Assembly: GCF_947495025.1 (NCBI RefSeq)
Contig: NZ_CANLXG010000001.1
Span: 248,001 to 312,000, forward strand
Reading direction: 5' to 3'
From: an uncultured Roseobacter sp.
GTDB taxonomy: Bacteria; Pseudomonadota; Alphaproteobacteria; Rhodobacterales; Rhodobacteraceae
Length of the DNA stretch: 64,000 bases
The notes below the pieces were generated by a model, which saw only the letters and a list, made by a program, of their open reading frames with translations, was not told the DNA's origin and searched no databases. The position numbers were made by a program, and so were the translations under genes. Positions 8,366 through 17,301 of the stretch are shown here, piece after piece (position 1 is the stretch's first letter; each line of letters opens with the position of its first letter).

Positions 8366-9096
8366 TGGCGAAAATACCGGGTGGCAAAACGCCAACAGGC
8401 AAAAACACGTCCGGCCGGGGTCAGCGTGACCTCAAGGTCAAGGTAAAGTCCGCCCGCGGCCGCAAGCTCAGCTCAACACGCTGGCTGCAGCGCCAGCTGA
8501 ATGACCCTTATGTCAAACGCGCGCGGGCCGAAGGGTACCGGGGCAGGGCGGCATACAAGATCATGGAACTCGACGACAAATACCGGTTTCTGGTGCCCGG
8601 CGCCCGGGTCGTGGATCTGGGCGCTGCGCCGGGCGGCTGGTGTCAGGTTGCGGTGAAGCGGGTCAATGCGCTGGGGGAAAAACAGGGCAAGGCCGTCGGC
8701 AGTATTCTCGGAATTGATCTGCAGGAGATGGAACCGATCGCCGGATGCGAGCTCTACCAGCTGGATTTTATGGCAGACGACGCTGACCTGCAGGTGCGCG
8801 AATGGCTCGGGGGAAAGGCTGATGTGGTCATGTCTGATATGGCTGCCTCCAGTTCAGGGCACAAGCAGACTGACCATCTGCGCATTATCGCGCTTTGCGA
8901 GGCCGCAGCCTGGTTTGCCTTTGACGTTCTGGACGAGGGTGGCACCTTTGTGGCCAAGGTTCTGGCAGGCGGTGCCGAAGGAGAGTTGCAGAAACTTCTC
9001 AAGCAGCGATTCGACAGGGTTGCCAACATCAAACCGCCGGCGTCCCGCTCAGACAGTTCCGAAAAATTTGTTGTGGCAACGGGCTTTCGGGGCTGA
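8365..9096 (+). CDS. rlmE: 23S rRNA (uridine-2'-O)-methyltransferase RlmE
   Basis: A 243-residue FtsJ/RrmJ-type enzyme, expected to methylate U2552 of 23S rRNA during large-subunit assembly. The SAM site is [16 protein letters not shown], and the K-D-K-E catalytic set can be placed in [32 protein letters not shown] and [12 protein letters not shown] basic N-terminal extension of about 45 residues ([19 protein letters not shown]) is common in alphaproteobacterial versions and probably binds RNA. It overlaps ppx by one base. Confidence 0.94.
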   Translation: MAKIPGGKTPTGKNTSGRGQRDLKVKVKSARGRKLSSTRWLQRQLNDPYVKRARAEGYRGRAAYKIMELDDKYRFLVPGARVVDLGAAPGGWCQVAVKRVNALGEKQGKAVGSILGIDLQEMEPIAGCELYQLDFMADDADLQVREWLGGKADVVMSDMAASSSGHKQTDHLRIIALCEAAAWFAFDVLDEGGTFVAKVLAGGAEGELQKLLKQRFDRVANIKPPASRSDSSEKFVVATGFRG

Positions 9097-9194
9097 AGCA
9101 CGACCTTTTACCGGACCTTAAGCCTGTCATGTCTAGCATCCCGTCGGGGCCCGAAGATGTTTCCGGGCCAGAGCAACTCAAAGGACGGGTACCC

Positions 9195-9767
9195 ATGTTC
9201 CGCAAAATTCTCCTCTCTGCACCCCTGGTGCTTGCAGCCAGTATCGCTCAGGCCGTGGATGCTCCGCCCGCGATGCGGGCGTTTGTAGACAGCAACGTTA
9301 TGGACTGGGCCATGAGCCCTGATGTCATTTCTGCCGTTATCGAGCAGAATGCAGTGACCGCCGGCGCGAGCGAAGCCCAGATCATCGAGTGGGACAATAC
9401 CTGGCGCGCCCAGGTCGGCGTAACGGATCAGCCATTCATCAGCGAAGTGATGGGGCGCGATCTGTCTGCATTTCTCAAGCAGAAGGTTGCCGACTCCGGC
9501 GGGCGGATCACCGAGATCTTTGTAATGGATGCGCTTGGCCTGAACGTCGCTGCCAGTGATATTACTTCTGACTACTGGCAGGGTGATGAAGACAAATACT
9601 CAAAAAGCTATGGTGCCGGGTCCGGCGCGGTTTTTGTCGACGCCATTGAGTTTGACGAAAGCTCGCAGACCTACCAGGGACAGATTTCAGTTTCGCTGAC
9701 AGACCCTGAAACGGGCGAAGTTGTCGGGGCCATGACAATTGGTCTCAATGCAGAAGCGTTCTTCTGA
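9195..9767 (+). CDS. Secreted protein with Cache/PDC-like fold
   Basis: A 190-residue periplasmic protein. The N-terminus MFRKILLSAPLVLAASIAQA is a clear Sec signal peptide, and AAGGA stands 10 bases before the ATG, so I start here and not at the upstream ATG at 9129. The mature part contains ITEIFVMDALGLNVAASD, then DYWQGDEDKYSKSYG and EVVGAMTIGLN, the order seen in single-Cache (PDC) ligand-sensing domains, but there is no membrane anchor or signalling domain. Function is unknown; it may be a free periplasmic small-molecule binder. Confidence 0.75.
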   Translation: MFRKILLSAPLVLAASIAQAVDAPPAMRAFVDSNVMDWAMSPDVISAVIEQNAVTAGASEAQIIEWDNTWRAQVGVTDQPFISEVMGRDLSAFLKQKVADSGGRITEIFVMDALGLNVAASDITSDYWQGDEDKYSKSYGAGSGAVFVDAIEFDESSQTYQGQISVSLTDPETGEVVGAMTIGLNAEAFF

Positions 9768-9777
9768 TATCTCCTTG

Positions 9778-9808
9778 TTGCAGGCGCCCGTCAGGCGCGC
9801 GCCTGCAA
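9778..9808. terminator. Bidirectional stem-loop between converging genes
   Basis: A perfect 10-base-pair stem (TTGCAGGCGC / GCGCCTGCAA) with a nine-base loop, placed just after the Cache-like gene and overlapping the end of the small minus-strand gene that converges on it. Neither side has a clear T tract, so this may be a weak or factor-assisted terminator. Confidence 0.4.
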
Positions 9809-9973
9809 TGAATTCTGTGCTGATCTGAGCAAACGGTCAAGATCAGCCTGTGACGCCGCGCGCACCTCGGTATGCACCACGCGTCCGGCAGTAACTTCTG
9901 CCTGGTTTTCCTGACGTATCAGTTCAAAAAGGCGCCCGTACCGGCGTGTCTTCTCATACTGTCCTGGGGTCAT
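9791..9973 (-). CDS. Small hypothetical protein
   Basis: A 60-residue reading frame starting MTPGQYEKTRRYGRLFELIR. The composition (charged, amphipathic helices, no signal peptide) looks like a real cytosolic protein, and the frame fits neatly between neighbours. I do not recognise the family. The frame is open upstream to another ATG at 10018, which would add 15 residues, but the MTPGQ start looks better. It converges with the Cache-like gene and diverges from the ABC-like gene 238 bp away. Confidence 0.5.
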   Translation of the reverse strand: MTPGQYEKTRRYGRLFELIRQENQAEVTAGRVVHTEVRAASQADLDRLLRSAQNSLQARA

Positions 9974-10211
9974 GTCTGATCCGTCGCTGGTGATGTCCGG
10001 TCTTCGAATACACAGCAACTGCGGCAGAGTTTCGGCACAGCAGCGGCAGGCCGGTGGCAGAAAGGCCCGCCATTTTCGTGCGGGCGATACCCGACGCGGG
10101 GGGCAGACATCACGCTGGTTTCAACTGCTGGCTGAAGAAGTCTTTGTTTTTCTGCAGGTTTGCAGAAAAACCTTTGCGGCAAAATCACAGCGCTCCTACA
10201 AAGGTGCAGGG

Positions 10212-13200
10212 ATGAAACCCCGAGAGCTGGGGGTACGCAGGATCGAAAAGACACTTTTTCAGTTTATCTGGAAGCACTCAAAGCGGGACCAGTTTGTCCT
10301 GCTTGTCTTTACCTGCACCTTGTTTCCCTTTCTGTTTCTGACACTTGAGCTGCCCAAACGCATCATCAACGACGCGATCGGCTCACAGACGTCGGTTGTC
10401 AATCTGTTCGGCATGCAACTGGATCAGGTGGCGTTTCTCTGGGTGCTCTGCGGCGCGTTCCTGTTGGCCGTACTCTGCCACGGCCTGCTGAAAATGCGCA
10501 TCAACACGATGAAGGGCGTGCTGTCGGAACGCATGCTGCGACGTCTGCGCTATGGTCTGATCGCGCGGATGCTGCGGTTCCCACGGCCCTATTTCCAGCG
10601 CACTTCCGAAGGTGAGCTTGTCGCAATGATCACCGGAGAGACAGAGCCGATGGGTGGCATGATGGGGGACGCTCTGACGCAACCCGTTCTGCAGGCCGGT
10701 CAGATGCTGACCATTCTTGTCTTTCTGTTTTTGCAGAGTGTCTGGTTCGGTCTCGCCGCCGTTGCACTCATCCCGCTTCAGGCCTGGCTGATCCCAAAGC
10801 TTCAGCGTCAGATCAATCTGATGAACAAAAAGCGAATACGGGAGGTGCGCACACTGGCCGCAATGATCGGTGAAAGTGCCGCCGGCGCGTCAGAGTTGCG
10901 AATGCACGGCGGCTGGCGCTACCGGCTTGCCATGATCACGGAACGTCTTGGTGTGGTTTACAAAATCCGGTTCCAGATCTATCAGAAAAAGTTTTTCATG
11001 AAGTTTATCAACAACTTCATTACACAACTTACACCATTCTTCTTCTTTTCCGTGGGCGGTTACCTGGTCATTCAGGGGGCCGTTTCGCTCGGGGCACTCG
11101 TTGCGGCGCTGGCGGCCTACAAAGACCTCAGCTCGCCATGGAAAGAGTTGCTTACCTATTACAATCAGGCTCAGGATATGAGCCTGCGCTGGGAAACCGT
11201 GATGGAACGGTTCGCACCCTCGGGTGTGATTTCCGAAGATCTGATGCAGGGAGAGCCGGCTTCCGTACCGCGGCTGGATGGTGCGGTTGAACTGGATGAT
11301 ATCAGCGTGGTCGATGCAGACGGCAACCTGGTGCTGGACGGCGTATCCGCTGTGTTCCCCAAAGGTTCGGTGGTTGCGGTGACAGCTGCAAGTGAGCAGG
11401 ACCGGAGGGCTCTGGCGGATGTGCTGATCCGTGAGGTCACACCTGTGAACGGTACGGTCACAGTCTCCGGCCAGCCTCTTTCCGGTCTGCACCAGCGCGT
11501 TATTTCGGCGCGCATCGGTCATGCGGGGAACCGGCCGGTCCTTTTTCAGGGGTCGTTCGGCGACAACGTTATGATGGCTCTGCGCAGCACTCCCGCGGGA
11601 TCTCATGATACGGAGGCAAACCAGCTTATCCGGGAGGCTGTTGCAGCGGGGAACAGTGCTGATCTGGCCGGCGGTGACTGGCTTGACCCGCAGTCTGCCG
11701 GACTGTCTTCCGCCGAAGACCTGCGGTCCTGGTGGCTGACGCTTGTTGATGCGACCGGATCGGGTGAAATGCTGTTCCGCCGGTCCCTTGATCAGATCAT
11801 GACGGGTCAGGAAAACGAAAGGCTGCGCGCCGGCATCGTGGCCGCACGACCGGCTATCCGGTCCGCTGTGGAAAAAGCCGGCCTGTCCCGTCACGTTTTT
11901 CCGTTTGACCCGCTGGTCTATAATCCGGCGCTGACCGTGGCAGGCAACATCTTTTTTGCCACACCGCGACAGCCGATGACGCAGAGCGAACTGGCGAACC
12001 GTTCAGACCTTTTCGAGGTGCTGGCACAGATGGGGCTCGAACAGGGGCTTCTCGATCTGGCGCTGGACGTTGTCGGCCTGCTGAACCAGACCTTTGGCAC
12101 AGATGGCACCGAACACCCTCTGTTTCGCAAGCTGGGGCTCGACCCGGCACTGTATGAACGTTCGGTCACTGTTCGCCGGCGTCTGCGTCTGAACCCGGAC
12201 GCGCCACTGCCTGAAGAAGACCGGCGCCTTCTGATGAGCCTGCCTGCCCAGATCACCGCGGAACAGATCGGTCCTGCTTTCTCAGAGAGCATCAAGAATG
12301 AAGTTCTTAAGCGCAGACAGAGTGTTCTCAGTGTGGCCTCAGATGACCTGAGCGATCTGTTTGTGCCACTTGATGATACCGCCGTTGCCCCCGGTCTTTC
12401 CGTTCTTGAAAACGCGCTCTTCGGCAAAGTCTCGGACGCGGCGGGGGCGCGCGTGGACGAGTTGCGCCGCATCGTGTCGTCAGCGCTCGAGGCGCAGGGA
12501 CTGCGCCCTGATGTGATGGCGCTGATATATGATCTGCCGCTGGGTCGGAATGGCGGAGATCTTCCGGCGGTGTTCGCAGAACCGCTGGCGCTCTGCCGGG
12601 CGGCCGTCAAACGGCCGGATATCCTGATACTGGAACAGGCTCTGGCCGGATTTGATCAGTCCGTGCGTGTGCAGATGCACAGAAACCTGTGCAGACTGCT
12701 GCCAGATACCATGCTGATCTATCTGGGCGAGAGTTTCGAGGAACGGGACGTATTCGATGTGCACATCGAGATTGTACAGGGCCGCCTGATAACGGACGGA
12801 ACAGGTGCGGTTCCCGCCGACGAAACAGCGGCAGGCGCTGATCTGATGCGCAAAGTGCGTGCTCTCGAGGCGACAGATCTTTTTTCGGGGCTCAGCAGAC
12901 GCCAGTTGCGGCTGCTGGCCTTTGGTGCACGCTGGTATCGCGCGGCGCCCGGTGAAACCATTTTCACCAAGAACGATGATCCCGTCGACGGTGCATATAT
13001 GATCCTGTCGGGGACGGCTGGCCTGTATAATCCGGATGCGGATACGGGCATTCAGCAGATTGCGCTGGCCGGACCCGGTCAGCTGGTTGGTGAACTGGGT
13101 CTGATCCGGAATGTTCCGAGGGCGCTCACACTGAGGGCGGAAACTGATTTTGAGGCGCTGCGGCTGGGTACAGAAGAGTTTCTGGCAGTTGTTGAAAACG

Positions 13201-13253
13201 ACGCGGCAACGTCGTTCAGACTGTTGCAGGTGGTGGCGGGATATACATCCTGA
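10212..13253 (+). CDS. ABC-exporter-like protein with degenerate ATPase and C-terminal cyclic-nucleotide-binding domain
   Basis: A 1013-residue protein; the start follows AAAGGTG, and the frame is open for 80 codons further upstream. Residues 1-335 look like a type I exporter membrane domain (hydrophobic segments near 28-45, 72-92, 163-190, 272-300). Residues about 357-870 are ABC-ATPase-like (LDDISVVDADGNLVLDGVSA), but the Walker A loop reads TAASEQDRRA (391-400) with no Gly-Lys-Ser/Thr, no LSGGQ signature is visible, and Walker B is ILILEQ (about 805). This part is twice the usual size. From about 889 a cNMP-binding domain follows (LFSGLSRRQLRLLA, PVDGAYMILSG, GQLVGELGLI). It probably cannot hydrolyse ATP normally, so a sensor or regulated scaffold is as likely as a transporter. 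Confidence 0.85.
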   Translation: MKPRELGVRRIEKTLFQFIWKHSKRDQFVLLVFTCTLFPFLFLTLELPKRIINDAIGSQTSVVNLFGMQLDQVAFLWVLCGAFLLAVLCHGLLKMRINTMKGVLSERMLRRLRYGLIARMLRFPRPYFQRTSEGELVAMITGETEPMGGMMGDALTQPVLQAGQMLTILVFLFLQSVWFGLAAVALIPLQAWLIPKLQRQINLMNKKRIREVRTLAAMIGESAAGASELRMHGGWRYRLAMITERLGVVYKIRFQIYQKKFFMKFINNFITQLTPFFFFSVGGYLVIQGAVSLGALVAALAAYKDLSSPWKELLTYYNQAQDMSLRWETVMERFAPSGVISEDLMQGEPASVPRLDGAVELDDISVVDADGNLVLDGVSAVFPKGSVVAVTAASEQDRRALADVLIREVTPVNGTVTVSGQPLSGLHQRVISARIGHAGNRPVLFQGSFGDNVMMALRSTPAGSHDTEANQLIREAVAAGNSADLAGGDWLDPQSAGLSSAEDLRSWWLTLVDATGSGEMLFRRSLDQIMTGQENERLRAGIVAARPAIRSAVEKAGLSRHVFPFDPLVYNPALTVAGNIFFATPRQPMTQSELANRSDLFEVLAQMGLEQGLLDLALDVVGLLNQTFGTDGTEHPLFRKLGLDPALYERSVTVRRRLRLNPDAPLPEEDRRLLMSLPAQITAEQIGPAFSESIKNEVLKRRQSVLSVASDDLSDLFVPLDDTAVAPGLSVLENALFGKVSDAAGARVDELRRIVSSALEAQGLRPDVMALIYDLPLGRNGGDLPAVFAEPLALCRAAVKRPDILILEQALAGFDQSVRVQMHRNLCRLLPDTMLIYLGESFEERDVFDVHIEIVQGRLITDGTGAVPADETAAGADLMRKVRALEATDLFSGLSRRQLRLLAFGARWYRAAPGETIFTKNDDPVDGAYMILSGTAGLYNPDADTGIQQIALAGPGQLVGELGLIRNVPRALTLRAETDFEALRLGTEEFLAVVENDAATSFRLLQVVAGYTS

Positions 13254-13298
13254 CGCCTATCGGTTTTACGAAAATTCAACGTAAAGAGTGAGCAGTGT

Positions 13299-13320
13299 AC
13301 CGGTGTTTGCGACCACCGGT
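13299..13320 (+). terminator. Stem-loop after the ABC-like gene
   Basis: A seven-base-pair perfect stem (ACCGGTG / CACCGGT) with an eight-base loop, 45 bp after the stop, followed by TAATCCTTT. It may be a weak intrinsic terminator separating the ABC-like gene from the binding-protein gene, or leave partial read-through into it. Confidence 0.4.
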
Positions 13321-13401
13321 TAATCCTTTGGTGCGTTCTGCGGCAATATTGTGCGCTGACCGGGAAGGCTTTTCCTTGACCGGGTGGACCAAGAGGGTTT
13401 T

Positions 13402-14646
13402 ATGCGTTTTCGAGGGCTGAAAAGTCTGGTGATTGCCGCGTTTTTGATGGCGTCACCGGTATCGGCGGAGCCTGTACGGCTCTATATCGACGCCGACTTC
13501 TCTCATGGCGCGCAGGCGGCCGAGGCGATCGAACTCGGGGTCAGAACAGCGCTCCGCGAGGTCGGTGGCAGGGTCGGCGATCTGTCGCTTGATGTCATGC
13601 TGTTCAACAACCGGGCCAATGCAAAGCGTTCGCTTCAAACGCTCAGGACTTTTGTGTCAGATCCCGAAGCCCTGGCCGTGATCGGGGGCGTCCAGTCGCC
13701 GCCTTACCTGACGAACCGGAAATTTATCAACGAAAACGGTATCCTGCTTCTTCTTCCCTGGTCGGCCGCCGGCCCTGTGACCCGCGCGGCCGAGGGCCAG
13801 ACAAACTGGATTTTCCGCGTGTCCATTGATGATACTAAATCGGCTGAATTTCTGGTGGGTCGGGTTGTCGACGTTCACAACTGCACAAGGCCCGGCTTGT
13901 TGCTGATGGACACCGGCTGGGGTCGGGTGAACCGGATCGCTTTGCTCAAGAGTTTTGAGGGCAGGCTGGAGGAGCAGCCGGGTGTCTGGATGTTTTCCGG
14001 AACGGTCGGTGCTACCGAAGCGTCGCGCATCGCCGTCGAAGTGCGCGAGGCTGGTATTGATTGTGCCATCATGCTGGCGAATGACGCCAACGGAGCGCTG
14101 ATTGTTCGCAAGCTGTTTACCGAAAGCGCCCCCGTTCGTGTCATCAGCCACTGGGGGATTATGGCCGGGGATTTTCCAGGCAGCGTTGCAAATGAGATAC
14201 GCGAGGAAATGCAGATAGAAGTCCTGCAGACCTGCGGGCTTCACGCGGAAGAGGCCGGACGTCCTGAGGTAAAGAGGGCACTGGACATGGCAGGCGATGG
14301 AAATACCGTTTTTCGGTCTCTTTCTGACGTGCCGTCGGTTGCCGGATTTGTCCATGGTTACGATCTTACCCGCATCCTTGTTGTGGCGCTCGGGCAGGCC
14401 GTGTTGTCTGAAGACTGGGCCGGAGCCGACATGCAAGGGCGACGGGCTCTGTTGCGTCATGCACTGGAAAACCTGCAGAAACCTGTTGAAGGAATACTGA
14501 AAACCTACAACCGGCCTTTTCGCCGGTACAGCATCTCGGACCCGGATGCGCACGAAGCACTCGGGCTTTCGGATCTTTGCGTCGCGGGGTTTTCCCGGGA
14601 TGGACGGCTCGTTCTGCCTGATCGCGGGGCCAGCCTGCGGCAATGA
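13402..14646 (+). CDS. Periplasmic binding protein, branched-chain amino acid type, without transporter
   Basis: A 414-residue type I periplasmic binding protein (LivJ-like). The start ATG follows AAGAGGG; a signal peptide MRFRGLKSLVIAAFLMASPV-SAEP is clear. Typical segments are EAIELGVRTALREVGG, the LAVIGGVQSPPYL strand (ligand Ser/Gly region), and EASRIAVEVREAGIDCAIML. No permease or ATPase gene of the Liv type is nearby; instead its stop overlaps by four bases (ATGA) the start of a membrane-bound GGDEF-EAL protein. This suggests it presents a ligand to that protein instead of to a transporter. Confidence 0.88.
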   Translation: MRFRGLKSLVIAAFLMASPVSAEPVRLYIDADFSHGAQAAEAIELGVRTALREVGGRVGDLSLDVMLFNNRANAKRSLQTLRTFVSDPEALAVIGGVQSPPYLTNRKFINENGILLLLPWSAAGPVTRAAEGQTNWIFRVSIDDTKSAEFLVGRVVDVHNCTRPGLLLMDTGWGRVNRIALLKSFEGRLEEQPGVWMFSGTVGATEASRIAVEVREAGIDCAIMLANDANGALIVRKLFTESAPVRVISHWGIMAGDFPGSVANEIREEMQIEVLQTCGLHAEEAGRPEVKRALDMAGDGNTVFRSLSDVPSVAGFVHGYDLTRILVVALGQAVLSEDWAGADMQGRRALLRHALENLQKPVEGILKTYNRPFRRYSISDPDAHEALGLSDLCVAGFSRDGRLVLPDRGASLRQ

Positions 14647-17267
14647 CCCCTAAAGTATCAATATATCATGTATTCTGGATGCTGCTTGGCGGCGTTTTTG
14701 TTTTTGCGGTTATCAGCTCTGCTACTGCCGTATGGCTGACGTCGCGCCCGTTTCTTGTCGAAGCCCAGCGCGAGGCCGCGGATGTCTATGTCGAACGTGA
14801 AGCAACGGAGATCGACCAGCGGATTGAGCCTGTATTAAGCCTGTCAGAATACATCGCTTCCGAGCCCAATCTTGTTTCGTTTGTTGTTGGAAACGCGATC
14901 ACAGCGGATCAGACGCTTGACAGGCTGGACGATCTGGCACTGCCACAGGGACTTCGCAAAGTTTACTTTTTTGATTTTCTGGCAGAAGAAATCGCGGGAT
15001 ATGAGGCACCGCGGCAGCAGGCGCAGATCGGTCCGGCAGTCAGTCGGAAACTTAAGGACAAGGCCAGTGAGCTTGCCCGCCGGGCGATGGTTTCCGCCGG
15101 GCCTCGCGCAAACTGGATCAGCGCACCGGAAGCAGAGCAGCAGGGTCCGGGTCACATTCTGATAGCGGTGCCTGTCATGAACCGTGGCCTGCCCGAAGGT
15201 GCTGTCGTTGCCATCGCAGATCTCATTCCCGGGCTTGGCCGGTCAGGTGAGGCACAGATGGGGGCGCCGTTTCGAATTCTGAAAACAGATACAACCGCTG
15301 TCCGGTTGGCCGAACACAGTGCTGTTTTGTCTGTCTCCGATCTGTCTGTGGTGCTCAAACCTGACCTGTCCATCGTGTCGCGGGTCGGGCAGGAGCTGGT
15401 GTCCAGCACGATGATTGCGGTTGCCGGTGCGCTCTTTGTTCCCTTTGCGGCCTTCGGCTGGGCTGGTCGCCGGACGATTCTGAAACCCCATGCAGACCTT
15501 GAAGCCTCGCGGAACATGCTGCGCGAGCAGCAAAAAGAACTCGGTGAACTGGCGGCAATTGCCCGCAAGGCCGAAGAGGGCATTCTGATTACCGATCTCG
15601 ACGAAAACATCGTCTGGAGTAACCCGGCCTTTTCGCGCATGACCGGCTATCGCCCCGAAGAGCTGGTGGGCAAGCGGCCCGGCGCATTGCTGCAGGGTGC
15701 CGATACGGACCCGATGGAGGTGGATCAGATCCGAATGGCTCTGGCATCGCTCGAGCCTGTGCGGGTCGAACTGCTGAATTACAGTAAACTGGGGTTTCCC
15801 TACTGGGCACGGATCAGTATTGCGCCGCTGTTTGATGAACACAGCAAGCCATATGGCTATATGTCCATCTCAAGTGATGTGAGTGAGCGTAAAGCGCAGG
15901 AGACACGGTTGCGCGAAGCCCGCGAAGCGATCGAGCACCAGGCGCTCCACGACGAGCTGACCGGCCTTGCAAACCGTCGTCGATTCAACGCGGTGTTTGA
16001 GAAAAGAACCCGCATGGCGGGCCTGGCGGATACATCGGTCATCCGTGTCGATCTTGATCACTTCAAAAACGTCAACGATACCATGGGTCACGAGGCAGGC
16101 GACCACGTGCTGTGCGAAGTTGCCAAAATTCTGCGGGAAGAGGTTTCAACTGATGATCTGCCTGTCCGGATAGGCGGGGATGAGTTTATAATTCTGCTGG
16201 CGCCCGGTGTTGACCTCAGGCAGGCCTGCTCTGTCGCCGAAAATATCCGAGAGCGCATTGTCCGTCCGATCGTCTATGAAGGGAAGCAGATCCTGACAGG
16301 AGCCAGTTTCGGCATCGCCTCATCCGGATGTGGCCTCGTCGATGCGGCGGAACTGGTACGTGCAGCGGACACAGCGCTTTATGCGGCCAAATCCGCCGGG
16401 CGCAATCAGGTCGCTGTCTACGACGCGAAACTGCACCATTCCGCCATTGAAACCCGGGACACGGCAGAGCTTATCCGCATCGGCCTCGACAGAGACGAAT
16501 TTGTACCCTTCTATCAGCCACAGTTTGACGCGCAGACCCGCAGGATTGTCGGGGTCGAAGTGCTGGCGCGCTGGAAGCAGCCGGATATGGGGACGCTTGC
16601 GCCATCGGCCTTCCTCGACGTTGCAGATCAGTTGTCATTGCTGACGCGGCTGGACAAGATGGTCACGCAACGCGCGTTGTCGGACATAAAATTCCTTGAA
16701 GACAGCGGCATGCCCGTTCCCAAAGTCGCCTTCAACGTTACCGCAAACAGGATTGCAGATCCCGAACTTGTTCAGCTGATTGCCAGTCAGAATTTCCGGG
16801 ATACCCGGGTATCTTTTGAAATACTTGAGTCAGTTTTCCTCGACGACCGGCAGGAATATCTGGATTTTGCCCTGGATCTCATTCAGGATGAGGGGCTTCA
16901 GATCGAGATTGACGATTTCGGCTCGGGCCATGCGTCGATGATCAGTCTCATGCAGGTCAATCCCGACGTTCTGAAAATCGACCAGCGACTGGTACTTGGT
17001 GCACCCGACTCGGACGTCTGTCGCGATATGGTGCGTTCCATCATAGACATTTCCAGGTCACTCGGGATCGCAGTAACTGCAGAGGGTGTCGAGACGGAAG
17101 CCCATGCAGATCTGATGATGGAAATGGGCTGTTCGACCCTGCAGGGGTATCATTTTGCTCAGCCGCTGAGTTTTGAGGATCTGCAGGAGTTTATGAAAAA
17201 CCATCAGCCACGGCCCGTTTCCGAAAGTGGTTCCGGCGACAGTCCGGTGTCAGCAGGCCCGGCGTAA
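14643..17267 (+). CDS. Membrane PAS-GGDEF-EAL cyclic-di-GMP enzyme
   Basis: An 874-residue protein. A membrane segment (about 9-33), a periplasmic sensor region (to about 250) and a second segment (252-274) anchor it. A PAS/PAC pair follows (ILITDLDENIVWSNPAFSRM, about 313-420), then a GGDEF domain with intact GGDEF at 511-515 but no RxxD inhibitory site (the position reads STDD), then an EAL domain. In the EAL part the signature is EVL (639-641), while DDFGSG (757-762), EGVE (814-817) and the Mg-ligand strands are kept, so phosphodiesterase activity is plausible. Diguanylate cyclase activity also looks possible. Coupled to a periplasmic binding protein. Confidence 0.93.
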   Translation: MTPKVSIYHVFWMLLGGVFVFAVISSATAVWLTSRPFLVEAQREAADVYVEREATEIDQRIEPVLSLSEYIASEPNLVSFVVGNAITADQTLDRLDDLALPQGLRKVYFFDFLAEEIAGYEAPRQQAQIGPAVSRKLKDKASELARRAMVSAGPRANWISAPEAEQQGPGHILIAVPVMNRGLPEGAVVAIADLIPGLGRSGEAQMGAPFRILKTDTTAVRLAEHSAVLSVSDLSVVLKPDLSIVSRVGQELVSSTMIAVAGALFVPFAAFGWAGRRTILKPHADLEASRNMLREQQKELGELAAIARKAEEGILITDLDENIVWSNPAFSRMTGYRPEELVGKRPGALLQGADTDPMEVDQIRMALASLEPVRVELLNYSKLGFPYWARISIAPLFDEHSKPYGYMSISSDVSERKAQETRLREAREAIEHQALHDELTGLANRRRFNAVFEKRTRMAGLADTSVIRVDLDHFKNVNDTMGHEAGDHVLCEVAKILREEVSTDDLPVRIGGDEFIILLAPGVDLRQACSVAENIRERIVRPIVYEGKQILTGASFGIASSGCGLVDAAELVRAADTALYAAKSAGRNQVAVYDAKLHHSAIETRDTAELIRIGLDRDEFVPFYQPQFDAQTRRIVGVEVLARWKQPDMGTLAPSAFLDVADQLSLLTRLDKMVTQRALSDIKFLEDSGMPVPKVAFNVTANRIADPELVQLIASQNFRDTRVSFEILESVFLDDRQEYLDFALDLIQDEGLQIEIDDFGSGHASMISLMQVNPDVLKIDQRLVLGAPDSDVCRDMVRSIIDISRSLGIAVTAEGVETEAHADLMMEMGCSTLQGYHFAQPLSFEDLQEFMKNHQPRPVSESGSGDSPVSAGPA

Positions 17268-17301
17268 AGGACGCGGTCGTCGGGTAAAGAGGCTTCGGGT
17301 T

